NCBI RefSeq assembly: GCF_041821065.1
Contig: NZ_JBGUAX010000002.1
Span: forward strand, 489,107-553,106
Direction of reading: 5' to 3'
Source: Egicoccus sp. AB-alg2
Lineage (GTDB): Bacteria > Actinomycetota > Nitriliruptoria > Nitriliruptorales > Nitriliruptoraceae
Length of the DNA stretch: 64,000 nt
This document shows, in pieces, positions 43,162 to 52,225 of the stretch; within the stretch, counting starts at the first letter, position 1; each line of letters starts with the position of its first letter. The position numbers were made by a program, and so were the translations under genes. The notes below the pieces were generated by a model. It did no database searches. It had not been told where the DNA came from and saw only the letters and a list, made by a program, of their open reading frames with translations.

Positions 43162-44612
43162 CCGACCAGGGTCCCGGCGCCCGGTGTCTCGCGGCGCCGC
43201 ACGTCCTGCCACGCACGTGCCAGCCCGTCGACCGCCCGGCGCAGCTCGTCCGGCGGGCGGCTGAGCGTCAACCGGACCCGGTCGAGGTCACGCCCCAGCG
43301 AGGAGCAGGCCCGGGCGGGTGGCACCAGCACCCCGTGCGCGGCGGCCGCGGCCGCCACGGCGTCGCCGGAGACCCCACCGAGTCCGACCCACATGCTCAT
43401 GCCGCCGGCCGGTAGGTCGAAGGTCCACTCCGGCAGCCGCTCGGTCAGTGCCTGCGCCAGTGCCTCCCGACGCTCCCGCAGCAGCGAGCGGCGCCGGGTC
43501 AGCAGCGGCTGCAGGCCCGCGAGGGTCCGGGCGGCCGCGAGCTGCGGAGAGACCGCCATGCCCAGGTCGATGGCCGTCTTCACGCGCGCCAGTTGCGGGA
43601 CCTGGGCGGGTTCGGCGCGGATCCAGCCGACCCGCAACCCACCCCAGACCAGCTTCGACAGCGAGCCGACCGTGACCACGTGCTCGGCGAGCTCGGGAAC
43701 CGTGGCGGCCAGCGGCGGCGGCGGGGGTTCGTCGATCCACAGCTCGTGGAAGATCAGGTCGTCGATGAGCAGGACGCCGCCCTCCGCGGCGGCCTCGACG
43801 ACGAGGCGGCGGACGTGGGGCGGCATCACCGCGCCGGTGGGGTTGTGGTGCGACGGGATGAGGAAAGCGAGGTCGGCCCGCCGCTCGCGCAACGCCCGGA
43901 GGAGCGTGACGGGGTCCTTGGCGGCCTCCGGGACGGTGCTGGCGCGCAGATGGCGCAGCGTCAGCAGCTCGAGGATGCCCGACCAGCTGACGTCCTCGAG
44001 GAGAAGAGGGTCCCCGGGCCGCAGGCGGGCCGTCAGGAGGACGTCGACCGCCTGCTGGCCGCCGTTGGTGACGATGATCTGCTCCGGCTCGGTCGGTAGC
44101 CCGAGCGTCGTGAGGTGCCGGGCCAGCGCCGCGCGCAGGATCGGGTGCCCGAGGGGCCAGTAGCCGGCGGTCCCGGCGGCGACGGCACGGAACTCCTCGG
44201 TCGTGGGCAACTCGAGCTCCCGGAGGAGGTCGACGTCGGCGTCCCAGGCGGCCACCCGCAGGTCGACCCCCTCCGCCCGCGGTCCGGCGAGCACCGCGTT
44301 GATCGACGACGCCGACAGGCGTGTGGCCGGTGAGGCGGCCCGGCCGTCCTCGTCCCCGGAGCCCACGACGGTCCCGCTGCCATGGCGGGTGTGGACGAGC
44401 CGGTCGTCGCGCAGCCGCGCGTACGCACGCACGACCGTGCCCCGGCTGATGCCCAGCACGCTGGCCAGCTGCCGCTCGGCCGGCAGCCGGGTCCCGGCCG
44501 ACAGCAGCCCGCCCGCGATCGCGACCTTCAGCGCAGCGACCAGCCGATCCACCGGGCGGCCGCCGCCGGCCTCCCAGTCGCCGAGCACATCGCGCAGCTC
44601 GTAGGCGTCCAC
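43158..44612 (-). CDS. MocR/PdxR-type regulator (GntR HTH + class I aminotransferase domain)
   Basis: A 484-residue MocR protein. A GntR-type winged helix (RPVDRLVAALKVAIAGGLLSAGTRLPAERQLASVLGISRGTVVRAYARLRDDRLV) is joined by a linker to a fold-type-I PLP domain: VTNGGQQAVDVLL, DDLIFHELW, and the PLP lysine in VGSLSKLVWGGLRVGWIRA. Such regulators bind PLP-amino-acid adducts and often control neighbours. I chose the GTG at 44612, which has GGGAG 7 bases upstream. An in-frame GTG at 44702 would add 30 residues and lies close to a TAGGAT -10 box (44720-44725). The stop overlaps the glycosyltransferase start. A palindromic operator lies upstream. Confidence 0.87.
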   Translation of the reverse strand: MDAYELRDVLGDWEAGGGRPVDRLVAALKVAIAGGLLSAGTRLPAERQLASVLGISRGTVVRAYARLRDDRLVHTRHGSGTVVGSGDEDGRAASPATRLSASSINAVLAGPRAEGVDLRVAAWDADVDLLRELELPTTEEFRAVAAGTAGYWPLGHPILRAALARHLTTLGLPTEPEQIIVTNGGQQAVDVLLTARLRPGDPLLLEDVSWSGILELLTLRHLRASTVPEAAKDPVTLLRALRERRADLAFLIPSHHNPTGAVMPPHVRRLVVEAAAEGGVLLIDDLIFHELWIDEPPPPPLAATVPELAEHVVTVGSLSKLVWGGLRVGWIRAEPAQVPQLARVKTAIDLGMAVSPQLAAARTLAGLQPLLTRRRSLLRERREALAQALTERLPEWTFDLPAGGMSMWVGLGGVSGDAVAAAAAAHGVLVPPARACSSLGRDLDRVRLTLSRPPDELRRAVDGLARAWQDVRRRETPGAGTLVG

Positions 44613-44730
44613 GGTGTCGCTCCCGATCTCCACGTCCGCGGCCCAGCTTGCCACCGCAGCGACGCAAGCGGACCCGCCGATAGACCGCTGGAACGGATCC
44701 ACCCGGCCGAAGTGGACTCATCCTAGCCGG

Positions 44731-44769
44731 AATGGATCCATTGAGATGCGAGTGGACCATCTCATTGGT
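44731..44769. promoter_or_regulatory. Likely MocR operator
   Basis: AATGGATCCATT (44731-44742) is a perfect 12-bp palindrome. TCCATTGAGATG (44737-44748) pairs with CATCTCATTGGT (44758-44769) at 10 of 12 positions. TGGA/TGGT half-sites recur at about 10-20-bp steps. It overlaps the -35 position expected for the minus-strand -10 at 44720-44725. Confidence 0.55.
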
Positions 44770-44814
44770 CCCGTTGTGCGGGATGGTGGCGGACGTCACC
44801 GTCCGAAGAGGTCC

Positions 44815-45123
44815 ATGATGCTGCTCTCCCCCAGCCCCTCCGCCGCCGCGGCCGTCGAGGCCCGCCCGGAGTCGCCGCTGACCTGGTCGGGACTGGCCGG
44901 CCTGGTCGCCGAGGCCGGCGAGTCGACCGCACCCGCCCTGCGCCGTCTCGTCGACACCCTCGAGCACGAACTGGACTGCGAACTGCCCGACAGCGCGAGC
45001 GACCCGGTGGTCGTGCTGGTGCGCCGCTTCGCCCGCGCCCACGCCCGTGCCCGGGCGACCTGCACCCCACTCCCGCACCACGACGACGTGCTGGGCGCCG
45101 CCCTGCGCCTGCAGGCGGCCTGA
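44815..45123 (+). CDS. Hypothetical protein, about 102 residues
   Basis: A small soluble protein whose core (LTWSGLAGLVAEAGESTAPALRRLVDTLEHELDCELP, then DPVVVLVRRFARAHARARA) is helical and weakly acidic. Two adjacent ATGs (44815 and 44818) follow GAAGAGG. Codon-position GC bias supports this strand. I do not recognise a family. It is divergent from the MocR gene and convergent with the 282-residue hypothetical, with only 16 bp between their stops. Confidence 0.5.
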   Translation: MMLLSPSPSAAAAVEARPESPLTWSGLAGLVAEAGESTAPALRRLVDTLEHELDCELPDSASDPVVVLVRRFARAHARARATCTPLPHHDDVLGAALRLQAA

Positions 45124-45139
45124 GCGCAGCCCCTCGGGT

Positions 45140-45988
45140 CTAGAACCCCGCGTCGACGGCGTCCCCGGGCGGCGCGAGGAAGGCGTCACACCATCCGCCG
45201 ACCCGCGCCGCCGTCCGGGGGTCGTGGAGACGCACCAGGACCTCGACCGCGTCCGGCGCCGGCGCGGCCGGCCAACGGACGACGGTGACCCGGGCCGCCT
45301 CCAGGGCCAGCCGGCGCGACCATTCGTGGCGTACCGCGTCGGCGGCCAGGCCGCTGCCGGCGCGTACGATCACGCGCACGCGGCCGGCGTCGACCTGCGC
45401 ATGCGCCCGCAACCAGTCGAGGGCCCGCACCAGCAGGTCGGCGCGCGGCGTGGCGAGCGTCACGGCGTGCGCGTCGGCCTCCGAGACGGCCGCCAGCAAC
45501 CCGAGCCCGGCTGCGAACGCCGGCTCGGTCGCCAGACGCCCCACCGCCTCCTCCGCGGCCCGCCGCCGACGGTCGTCGGCGAGGGCGGCCTCACCGTCGG
45601 GCGCCGCCGCCACCGGTGGACGGGGCGCAACGGCCGCCAACGTCTGCCCGATCCACGCCCGCACCAGCAGTTCGTCGACCTGTAGACGCTTCGCGATGGT
45701 CGCCGCGCCGAGTCCGGCACGCCGCAGCGCGCGGGCCCGGGCCGGCCGCGTGTCGCTGGGATCCTCGTCCGCCGGGTCCGTCGGTCGGGTGGCTGGTGCC
45801 CGGACCGTGGGTGCGTCCACCACCGTGAGCGGCGGCAGCGTGTCGGGGGCGACGGTGCGACGGGCTCGAGCGGTCAGCGCGAACGGGATCGGCTGGTCGG
45901 CCTCGTCGTCGAACGGCAGGGGCTGCTGCGCCGCGAGGGAGGTGGACGCCCCCACGGCGACGTCGTCGCGAACCTGGTTCTCGTCCAT
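45140..45988 (-). CDS. Hypothetical protein with an HTH-like segment, 282 residues
   Basis: The N-terminal 80 residues are acidic, Pro/Thr-rich and likely disordered. A helix-turn-helix-like segment follows: ARALRRAGLGAATIAKRLQVDELLVRAWI (residues 84-112). The C-terminal half (LLAAVSEADAHAVTLATPRADLLVRALDWLR, then RVRVIVRAGSGLAADAVRHEWSRRL) looks like a Rossmann-like or nuclease-like alpha/beta domain. I cannot name a family; a DNA-binding role is inferred only from the HTH pattern. It lies 51 bp downstream of sigA on the same strand, so read-through from the dnaG-sigA unit is possible. ATG start at 45988. Confidence 0.6.
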   Translation of the reverse strand: MDENQVRDDVAVGASTSLAAQQPLPFDDEADQPIPFALTARARRTVAPDTLPPLTVVDAPTVRAPATRPTDPADEDPSDTRPARARALRRAGLGAATIAKRLQVDELLVRAWIGQTLAAVAPRPPVAAAPDGEAALADDRRRRAAEEAVGRLATEPAFAAGLGLLAAVSEADAHAVTLATPRADLLVRALDWLRAHAQVDAGRVRVIVRAGSGLAADAVRHEWSRRLALEAARVTVVRWPAAPAPDAVEVLVRLHDPRTAARVGGWCDAFLAPPGDAVDAGF

Positions 45989-46039
45989 GGTTCGACACTA
46001 CGTCGGGGGTGTGACACGTCCGCCGGCCGGCGGGCGCGG

Positions 46040-47563
46040 TCAGCCGCGCAGGTAGCCCTCGAGGGCGTCGGCCAGGGCCGGGTGGCGCAGCTTCGCCAGC
46101 GCCTTTGCCTCGATCTGCCGGATGCGCTCGCGGGTGAGCCCCAGCTCGGAGCCCACCTGCTCCAGCGTCTGCGGCTGGGCGTCGTGCAGGCCGAAACGCC
46201 GCTCGATCACCGTGCGCTCGCGGGGCGACAGTTCGTCCAGCACGCTGGCGAGGTGCTGCTGGAGCAGCAGGTACGAGGCGGCCTCCAGCGGCACGATCGC
46301 GTTGGCGTCCTCGATGAGCTCCCCCATCGAGGCGTCGCCCTCCTCGCCGACCGGGGCGTCCAGCGACGTGGGATCGACGGCCAGGCGCCGGAACTCCTCG
46401 ATCTTCTCCACCGGCAGCTCGACGGCGTGGGCGACCTCCTCGGTCGTCGGCTCGCGGCCGAGGCGCTGGACCAGCTGCCGCTCGACGCGCTTGATCTTGT
46501 TCATCGTCTCGACCAGGTGCACCGGGATCCGGATGGTGCGCGACTGGTCGGCGATGGACCGGCTGATCATCTGACGGATCCACCACGTCGCGTACGTGGA
46601 GAACTTGTAGCCACGCGTGTAGTCGAACTTGTCGACGGCACGCATGAGGCCGAGGTTGCCCTCCTGGATCAGGTCGGGGAACAACAGCCCCCGCCCGAGA
46701 TAGCGCTTGGCGATCGAGACGACCAGGCGCAGGTTGGCCTCGATCAGGGCGGCCTTGGCGTCGCGGCCCAGCCGCTCGACGCGCCGCAGCCGGGCCCGCT
46801 GCTCGGGCGAGAGCTCCAGCATGGAGTCCAGCACCTCGCTGGCGAACGCTCCCGCCTCCACGCGCTTGGCGAGGTCGACCTCCTCCTCCGGGGTGAGCAG
46901 GTCGACGCGGCCGATCTCGTTGAGGTACAGCCGCACCGCGTCCACGTTGGCGGCCCCGTCGACCGGGGCGGCAGCCGGTGTCCCGGGGGTGTCGGTGCTG
47001 TCCTCGACGATGGCGATGCTGGAGCGGCGCAGCTGGCGGGCCACCGTCAGGGCCATGGTGCCGTCGAGGCCGGCCGACTTCAGCGCGGCGCCCACCTCGC
47101 TGGTGGTGACGAAACCACGGTCCGCGCCCACTTCCATGAGCTCGGCGATCTCCGGCGTCCGCGTAATCGCCTCGCGCTCGACCAGGTCGACCACATCGGC
47201 GTGGCGGGCCGCGTCGTGCGCCGCCTGCTGTGTGTCGTCGTCCCCGGCTTCTTCGGCGGCGAGGTCGGCGTCGGACGGCTCGGGCGGCTCGGCGCGCTCG
47301 GTCGGCAACACGGTGACAGTCCCCCCCTCGGCAGGCTGCGCCGACGTGGTCGACCATCCGGTCCCCTCGCCTGGCGGCACAGCGACTCCTCCAAGGTCAC
47401 CCGTGGCGCGGTGGCGTTCCCCGACCGGCGCCGTTCGCGCCTCCGTCTGCTCGACGGAGCCCGCGCGCTCGTCCGGCAGGCTAACCGCCGCCTCGGAGGC
47501 GGGTGCCGGGCTCGTCGGTGCGACACGCGGGTCGCGCACCGGTCGCACGAGCGAGGCGGACAC
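46040..47563 (-). CDS. sigA: Principal RNA polymerase sigma factor (sigma-70, RpoD/SigA)
   Basis: A 507-residue housekeeping sigma factor. After a variable, acidic N-terminal 120 residues come region 1.1 ([24 protein letters not shown]), region 1.2 ([27 protein letters not shown]), region 2 ([45 protein letters not shown]), region 3 ([22 protein letters not shown]) and region 4.2 ([29 protein letters not shown]). It directs transcription of most genes. It lies 27 bp after dnaG, the conserved macromolecular-synthesis order. The GTG at 47563 gives the longest reading; a later start within the variable region is possible. Confidence 0.95.
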   Translation of the reverse strand: MSASLVRPVRDPRVAPTSPAPASEAAVSLPDERAGSVEQTEARTAPVGERHRATGDLGGVAVPPGEGTGWSTTSAQPAEGGTVTVLPTERAEPPEPSDADLAAEEAGDDDTQQAAHDAARHADVVDLVEREAITRTPEIAELMEVGADRGFVTTSEVGAALKSAGLDGTMALTVARQLRRSSIAIVEDSTDTPGTPAAAPVDGAANVDAVRLYLNEIGRVDLLTPEEEVDLAKRVEAGAFASEVLDSMLELSPEQRARLRRVERLGRDAKAALIEANLRLVVSIAKRYLGRGLLFPDLIQEGNLGLMRAVDKFDYTRGYKFSTYATWWIRQMISRSIADQSRTIRIPVHLVETMNKIKRVERQLVQRLGREPTTEEVAHAVELPVEKIEEFRRLAVDPTSLDAPVGEEGDASMGELIEDANAIVPLEAASYLLLQQHLASVLDELSPRERTVIERRFGLHDAQPQTLEQVGSELGLTRERIRQIEAKALAKLRHPALADALEGYLRG

Positions 47564-47590
47564 CGGAACATCCGGGATGTCCGGCCCGGG

Positions 47591-49453
47591 TCATTCGCCC
47601 ACGGCCGTGAGGGAGCGGCGGCGCTGTTCGAGCTCGCGCAGCTGCGCCAGGACCGCCACCAGTTCCTCGCGGTCGCGGCCGTGGTGCAGCGTCTGCAACC
47701 GCTGCTTGAGGGCGCGCTCCTCGGCCTGGAGTCGGTCGGCCAGCAGCGACCGGATACGCCATGCGGCGACCTCGGCGTCCAGCGGGACGGGTTCCTCCTC
47801 CAGCGCCAGCTCGCGGATCCGGCCCCGCAGGGCGTCGTCGGGGGCGGCTTCGAGCACCGCGGTCAGTTCGACGCCGGCACCCCCCGCCGCCTGGAGCGTG
47901 GCGAAGACCTGGCGGGCCACCGGGTGCGTGAAATCGTCCTCGACGAGTTCGAACCACTCGTCGGGCAGCCACTGCGGCGCCTGCAGCGCCGTGCGCAGCG
48001 CCTCGCGTTCGCGCCGCACGCGGGCACGATCGAGTGCAGCGACCCCGCCGACCGCGCCCCCGCCGCCGCCGGGGCGCGGCCCGACGGGTGCCACGCCCTC
48101 GTGGGCGTCCAGTTCCACGCCCAGGCGGGCGGCAGAGCGCACGACGAACTCGTAGGCCACGCCGACGCGGGCCGCCACCTCGGTGCGGGCCCACTCGCGG
48201 CGCAGGTCCAGGTCCGGCTCGCGACCGACGATCTCCAGCGCCTCGCGCAGCGCCGCGGTGCGGCCCGCCTCGGTCGTCAGATCCGCGTCGGCCAGCCGGT
48301 GGCGGACCACGAACGGCACGACCGGCGTCGCGTCCGCGACCGCCGCCCGCATCCCGTCGGCGCCGACCTCACGGACCAGGTCGGCCGGGTCGCGCCCGTC
48401 GGGAAGCACCAGCACCCGCAGGTCGAGGTCGGCTCCGCCGCCGTCCCCGGCCAGCTCCCGTGCGGCCTCCCAGGCTCGCTCGGCCGCCTTGACGCCAGCC
48501 TGGTCACCGTCGAAGGCGAGCACGACCCGTTGTGCGTAGCGCGACACCATCCGCAGGTGTTCGAGGCCGACCGCGGTGCCGCAGGTGGCGACGGCGTTCG
48601 CGAACCCCGCCTGGTGCAGCGCCATGACGTCGGTGTAGCCCTCGCAGATCAGCACCTCCTCGGCACGCACGATCTCCGCGCGGGCCTGCGGGACGCCGTA
48701 GAGCACCCGTGTCTTCTTGTACAGCGGCGTCTCGGGCGAGTTGAGGTATTTGGGCGGGTCGAAGTCGCCGTAGTCCAGCCCCGGCAGGATGCGGCCCCCG
48801 AACCCGATCACGTCGCCGCCGGGATCGTGGACCGGGAAGATCAGCCGGCCGCGGAACCGGTCGCGCAGGCCGCCACGCTCCGTCCGGACCACCAGCCCGG
48901 TCGCGATGAGGTCCTCCGCCGGGAGGCCCGAGCGGGTCAGCGACTGGGCCAGCGCCTCCCATTGGTTGGGCGCGTAGCCGACGTCGAAGCGCCGGGCGTC
49001 GTCGCGGCCGAAGCCGCGCTCCTTGAGGTAGCTGCGCGCCACCTCGCCCTCCGCGGAGAACAGGGTGGTCCGGAAGAATTCCAGCGCGGCGGCGGTGACT
49101 TCCACCAGGCGCGAGCGCTGGCCGATGGCCTGCCGGTCGCGGGCCGACAGTTCCTCGTAGCGAAGGGTGAAGCCGCTGCGCCGCGCCAGGGCCTCCACCG
49201 CCTCGGGGAACTCCAGTCCCTCGATGCGCATGAGGAAGTCGTAGATGTCGCCGGACGCGTCGCAGCCGAAGCAGTGGTAGAAGTTGCCGTCCGGCGCGAC
49301 GGTGAACGACGGCGTCTTCTCGGTGTGGAACGGGCACAGGCCCTTGTAGCGGCTGCCGGCCCGCTTGAGTGTGGTGTAGTCGCCGGCGACCGCGACGATG
49401 TCGGCCTGCCGCCGCAGGCTCTCCACGTCGTCCTTGAGGATCCGGCCGGCCAC
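47591..49453 (-). CDS. dnaG: DNA primase
   Basis: A 620-residue DnaG, which makes RNA primers for replication. The CHC2 zinc finger is intact (CPFHTEKTPSFTVAPDG, then FHCFGC-type YHCFGCDASGD, residues 40-66). The catalytic core has RFRGRLIFPVHDPGGDVIGFGGR and the Toprim motif EEVLICEGYTDVMALHQAG with DGDQAG. The C-terminal helicase-binding region (from about residue 480) is shorter and Gly-interrupted. The GTG at 49453 begins immediately before the conserved N-terminal DVESLRRQADIVAV. It is followed by sigA and preceded 11 bp upstream by a DUF3151 gene. Confidence 0.95.
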   Translation of the reverse strand: MAGRILKDDVESLRRQADIVAVAGDYTTLKRAGSRYKGLCPFHTEKTPSFTVAPDGNFYHCFGCDASGDIYDFLMRIEGLEFPEAVEALARRSGFTLRYEELSARDRQAIGQRSRLVEVTAAALEFFRTTLFSAEGEVARSYLKERGFGRDDARRFDVGYAPNQWEALAQSLTRSGLPAEDLIATGLVVRTERGGLRDRFRGRLIFPVHDPGGDVIGFGGRILPGLDYGDFDPPKYLNSPETPLYKKTRVLYGVPQARAEIVRAEEVLICEGYTDVMALHQAGFANAVATCGTAVGLEHLRMVSRYAQRVVLAFDGDQAGVKAAERAWEAARELAGDGGGADLDLRVLVLPDGRDPADLVREVGADGMRAAVADATPVVPFVVRHRLADADLTTEAGRTAALREALEIVGREPDLDLRREWARTEVAARVGVAYEFVVRSAARLGVELDAHEGVAPVGPRPGGGGGAVGGVAALDRARVRREREALRTALQAPQWLPDEWFELVEDDFTHPVARQVFATLQAAGGAGVELTAVLEAAPDDALRGRIRELALEEEPVPLDAEVAAWRIRSLLADRLQAEERALKQRLQTLHHGRDREELVAVLAQLRELEQRRRSLTAVGE

Positions 49454-49464
49454 CTACGACTCCG

Positions 49465-49899
49465 TCAGGCCACGAGGTTCTGGTCGTCCCAGTCCGGGTC
49501 GAGCTCGTGCAGGAACGCGGCGATGCGGTCCACCTCGGCCGTCTCGCCGATCTCCGCGGCGGCGGCGCGCAGCCGCACCAGGCAGGCGAGGAAGCCGCGA
49601 TTGGCCGGCTGCGACCAGCGCACGAAGCCGCGACCGCCCCAGCCGGCGGCTCGCAGGGCGTCGAGCCCGCGGTGGTAGCCGACCCGCGCGTAGGCGTAGC
49701 GCTCGATCGGTTCGCGGCCGAGGGCGGCCAGCTGGGCCCAGCCCTCGAGGAACGTCGGATGGTCGGCGACGACGGCACTGACCGCCAGCAGCCGGGTGTC
49801 CGGGTCGGCGGCCAGGGCACCGGCGAGCGCCTCACGCGCCGCGTCGGGCGGCGGTGGCAGCACCGTCTCGTGACGATCGGCCATCGGGAGCTCAGCCAT
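49465..49899 (-). CDS. DUF3151 family protein
   Basis: A 144-residue actinobacterial protein with the DUF3151 pattern: FLEGWAQLAALGREPIERYAYARVGYHRGLDALRAAGWGGRG, then WSQPANRGFLACLVRL and AEVDRIAAFLHELDP. It is helical and TPR-like. Function unknown. The ATG at 49899 has GAGG upstream; a GTG at 49905 and an ATG at 49884 are alternatives. It is the first gene ahead of dnaG and sigA, and may therefore be tied to growth-related expression. Confidence 0.8.
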   Translation of the reverse strand: MAELPMADRHETVLPPPPDAAREALAGALAADPDTRLLAVSAVVADHPTFLEGWAQLAALGREPIERYAYARVGYHRGLDALRAAGWGGRGFVRWSQPANRGFLACLVRLRAAAAEIGETAEVDRIAAFLHELDPDWDDQNLVA

Positions 49900-49996
49900 A
49901 CACACCTCGTCGTCGTTCGCGGGGGCGCCGAAGGTAGCCGTCGTGGGCTGGCTAGCCTCGCCGTCACGCCCCGCCCCGCCGTTTCCCGGAGCCCTC

Positions 49997-51739
49997 GTGA
50001 CCGTCCGCTACGCCGTCGACCTGCGCGACCGCCTGCACCACCTCGTGCGCGTGACGCTGACCGTGCCGGCGGACGTGGCCGCCGGCGCACGCATCGTGCT
50101 GCCGGTGTGGACGCCCGGCAGCTACGTCGTGCGGAACTACGTCCACCACGTGCAATGGATCCGCGCCCGCGACGAGGCGGGCGCGGTCGTTGACCTCGTC
50201 CCCGACGGGCACACCGCCTGGCGGCTGCCCGAGCTGGCCACGGGTGAGGTCGAGGTCGAGCTCGAGCTGTACGCCAACGAGCTCACGGTGCGTACCAACC
50301 ACGTCGACGACCACCACGCCCTGCTGATCCCGGCCGCCACGTTCCCGTTCGTCGAAGGTGCCGAGGACCGCCCCCACCTCGTGCACCTGCCGGCCACCGA
50401 GGGCCACCGGGTGTGGTCGTTGCTGCCGCCGGGCGACGCACCCGACACGTACCGGGCCGACCATCGCGACCACCTCGTCGACAGCGCCTTCGAGGTGGGC
50501 GCGCTGCCCGCGGTCGACTTCGAGGTGGCGGGCGTGCCGCACACGTTCGTGTGGGCCGGTCACGGCGGGCACCCCGACCTCGACGCCATCGCCGCCGACG
50601 CGACCGCGATCGGCCGGGCCGCCGTCGCGCTGTTCGAGGGTGAGCTGCCGATCGAGCGCTACGTGTACCTGTGCACCGGCTGGCACGAGGGTGGCGGCGG
50701 GCTCGAGCACCGCGACGGGTCGGTGCTGCAGATGCCGATCCGGACCTTCCAGGAGCCCGACCTGCTGGCTCGCTTCCAGTCGCTGATGGCCCACGAGTAC
50801 CTGCACCTGTGGAACGTCAAGCGGCTGGTCCCGGCCGCGCTGGTGCGCCCCGACTACGAGCGTCCCACCCACACCGAGTCGCTGTGGGTCGCCGAGGGGT
50901 GGACCGCCTACTACGACGAGCTGCTGCCGCTGCGCGCGGGGGTGTGGACCCTGTCGCGGTTCCTCGACAACCTGCGCGACACGTGGCAGCGGGTGTTGGA
51001 CACGCCGGGCGTCGCGCTGCAGTCGTTGCGCCGGGCGTCGCACGAGGCGTGGGTGAAGCACTACGTCCGCGACGAGAACACCGTCAACGCCAACACCGAC
51101 TACTACGGCCACGGCGCGCTCGTGGCCTGGTACCTCGACCTGCTGCTGCGCGGGCTGCGGCCGGACGGTGACGGGCTCGACGAGGTGTTCCGGCTGCTCT
51201 GGCGCAGGCACGCGAACACGGCTGAGGGCTACACCGAGGCCGACGTCGAGCAGGCCGTGGCCGACATCGCGGGTACCGACCTGGGCAAGCTGTTCGAGGA
51301 CCACGTCGCCGGCACGTCCGTCCCGCCGATCGACGAGGTCCTGGGGGCGGTCGGGCTGCAGGTCGTGCTCGCGACCGGCGAGGCGGCCCCCGACCTCGGC
51401 GTGCAGGTCGCCGAGGACGAGCGCGGTGTCACGTTCACGGCGGTCCTGCGCGGCCGGCCCGCCTGGGAAGCGGGTCTGACCGGCGGCGACCAGCTCGTCG
51501 CGATCGACCGGACCCGTGTGGGGCGCGGCGAGCTGGCCGGTCGCCTGCGCGCCCACGCTGCCGGCGACGAGGTGGCCGTCACCGTCCTGCGCGGGCCACG
51601 GCTGCTCACCCGCACGGTCACGCTCGGCACCCCACGACCGAGCCGCCGGCTGGTCCGTGACGAGGCTGCCGCCGACGCCCAACGCGCGGCATTCCGCCGC
51701 TGGACCGGCGTGGCCTGGGAGTCGGCGCCCACGGCCTGA
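49997..51739 (+). CDS. M61-family metallopeptidase with C-terminal PDZ domain
   Basis: A 580-residue glycyl-aminopeptidase-like protein. An N-terminal beta domain (RYAVDLRDRLHHLVRVTLTV, then LPVWTPGSYVVRNYVHHVQ) is typical of M61. The gluzincin site is HEYLH (His266, Glu267, His270) in SLMAHEYLHLWNVKRLVP, and the third ligand Glu lies in LWVAEGWTAYYDEL. Residues 490-560 form a PDZ domain (LGVQVAEDERGVTFTAVLRGRPAWEAGLTGGDQLVAI). No signal peptide, so probably cytoplasmic. The GTG at 49997 follows GGAG. Divergent from the DUF3151-dnaG-sigA unit. Confidence 0.9.
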   Translation: MTVRYAVDLRDRLHHLVRVTLTVPADVAAGARIVLPVWTPGSYVVRNYVHHVQWIRARDEAGAVVDLVPDGHTAWRLPELATGEVEVELELYANELTVRTNHVDDHHALLIPAATFPFVEGAEDRPHLVHLPATEGHRVWSLLPPGDAPDTYRADHRDHLVDSAFEVGALPAVDFEVAGVPHTFVWAGHGGHPDLDAIAADATAIGRAAVALFEGELPIERYVYLCTGWHEGGGGLEHRDGSVLQMPIRTFQEPDLLARFQSLMAHEYLHLWNVKRLVPAALVRPDYERPTHTESLWVAEGWTAYYDELLPLRAGVWTLSRFLDNLRDTWQRVLDTPGVALQSLRRASHEAWVKHYVRDENTVNANTDYYGHGALVAWYLDLLLRGLRPDGDGLDEVFRLLWRRHANTAEGYTEADVEQAVADIAGTDLGKLFEDHVAGTSVPPIDEVLGAVGLQVVLATGEAAPDLGVQVAEDERGVTFTAVLRGRPAWEAGLTGGDQLVAIDRTRVGRGELAGRLRAHAAGDEVAVTVLRGPRLLTRTVTLGTPRPSRRLVRDEAAADAQRAAFRRWTGVAWESAPTA

Positions 51740-51830
51740 GCCCTCGGGCTCCCCCGCCGGTTGGCCCGGGCTGGGAGGCCGGGGATAGCCTCGACGGCCC
51801 AGGCTCCGACATCCGTGGGGAACCTCTCGC

Positions 51831-52181
51831 ATGGCGAACATCACCCGGCTCGTGGGCGGCGTCCTCGTCGCCATCGGCGTCATCGGCTACGTGGCCACCT
51901 CTGGCGCGCACGTCACCGCGCTGCTGCCCGCGGTCCTCGGCCTGGTCATAGGGGTGCTCGGCCTCGTGGCCGACCGGATCGACGCCGGGCAGCACGCCAT
52001 TCACGCGTCCCTGGCGCTGGCGCTGCTCGGTGCCCTGGGCTCGCTGCCCCGGGTGGCCGGGATCGGTGAGGGCAGCCCGGCCGCGATCGCGTCACTGCTG
52101 ACGGTCGTGGTCTGCCTGGGGTACGTCGCCCTGGGGGTGCGCTCGTTCGCCGCCGCACGTCGGGCGCGCCAGGAGGCCTGA
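51831..52181 (+). CDS. Small integral membrane protein, 116 residues
   Basis: About four hydrophobic helices: LVGGVLVAIGVIGYVAT, LLPAVLGLVIGVLGLVA, ASLALALLGALGSLP and AIASLLTVVVCLGYVALGV. A short basic tail (AAARRARQEA) follows. The arrangement suggests a small membrane protein of unknown function. An ATAGCC -10-like box lies about 45 bp upstream. Convergent with the TauE/SafE gene across a hairpin. Confidence 0.7.
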   Translation: MANITRLVGGVLVAIGVIGYVATSGAHVTALLPAVLGLVIGVLGLVADRIDAGQHAIHASLALALLGALGSLPRVAGIGEGSPAAIASLLTVVVCLGYVALGVRSFAAARRARQEA

Positions 52182-52188
52182 CCGCCCG

Positions 52189-52215
52189 CCGTGGCCCGAA
52201 CCTTTCCGGCCACGG
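52189..52215. terminator. Bidirectional terminator
   Basis: CCGTGGCC (52189-52196) pairs with GGCCACGG (52208-52215) around an 11-base loop, in the 44-bp gap between convergent stops. Confidence 0.6.
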
Positions 52216-52225
52216 ACCGCCGGTC

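Noticed and set aside
41944..44163. A 739-codon plus-strand frame opposite the glycosyltransferase and MocR genes
   Set aside because: Shadow of two well-motifed genes; no domain or start signal.
46082..49678. A 1198-codon open frame on the plus strand opposite sigA and dnaG
   Set aside because: It is antisense to two unmistakable conserved genes; its Arg/Gly/His-rich composition and lack of domains are what a high-GC shadow frame gives.
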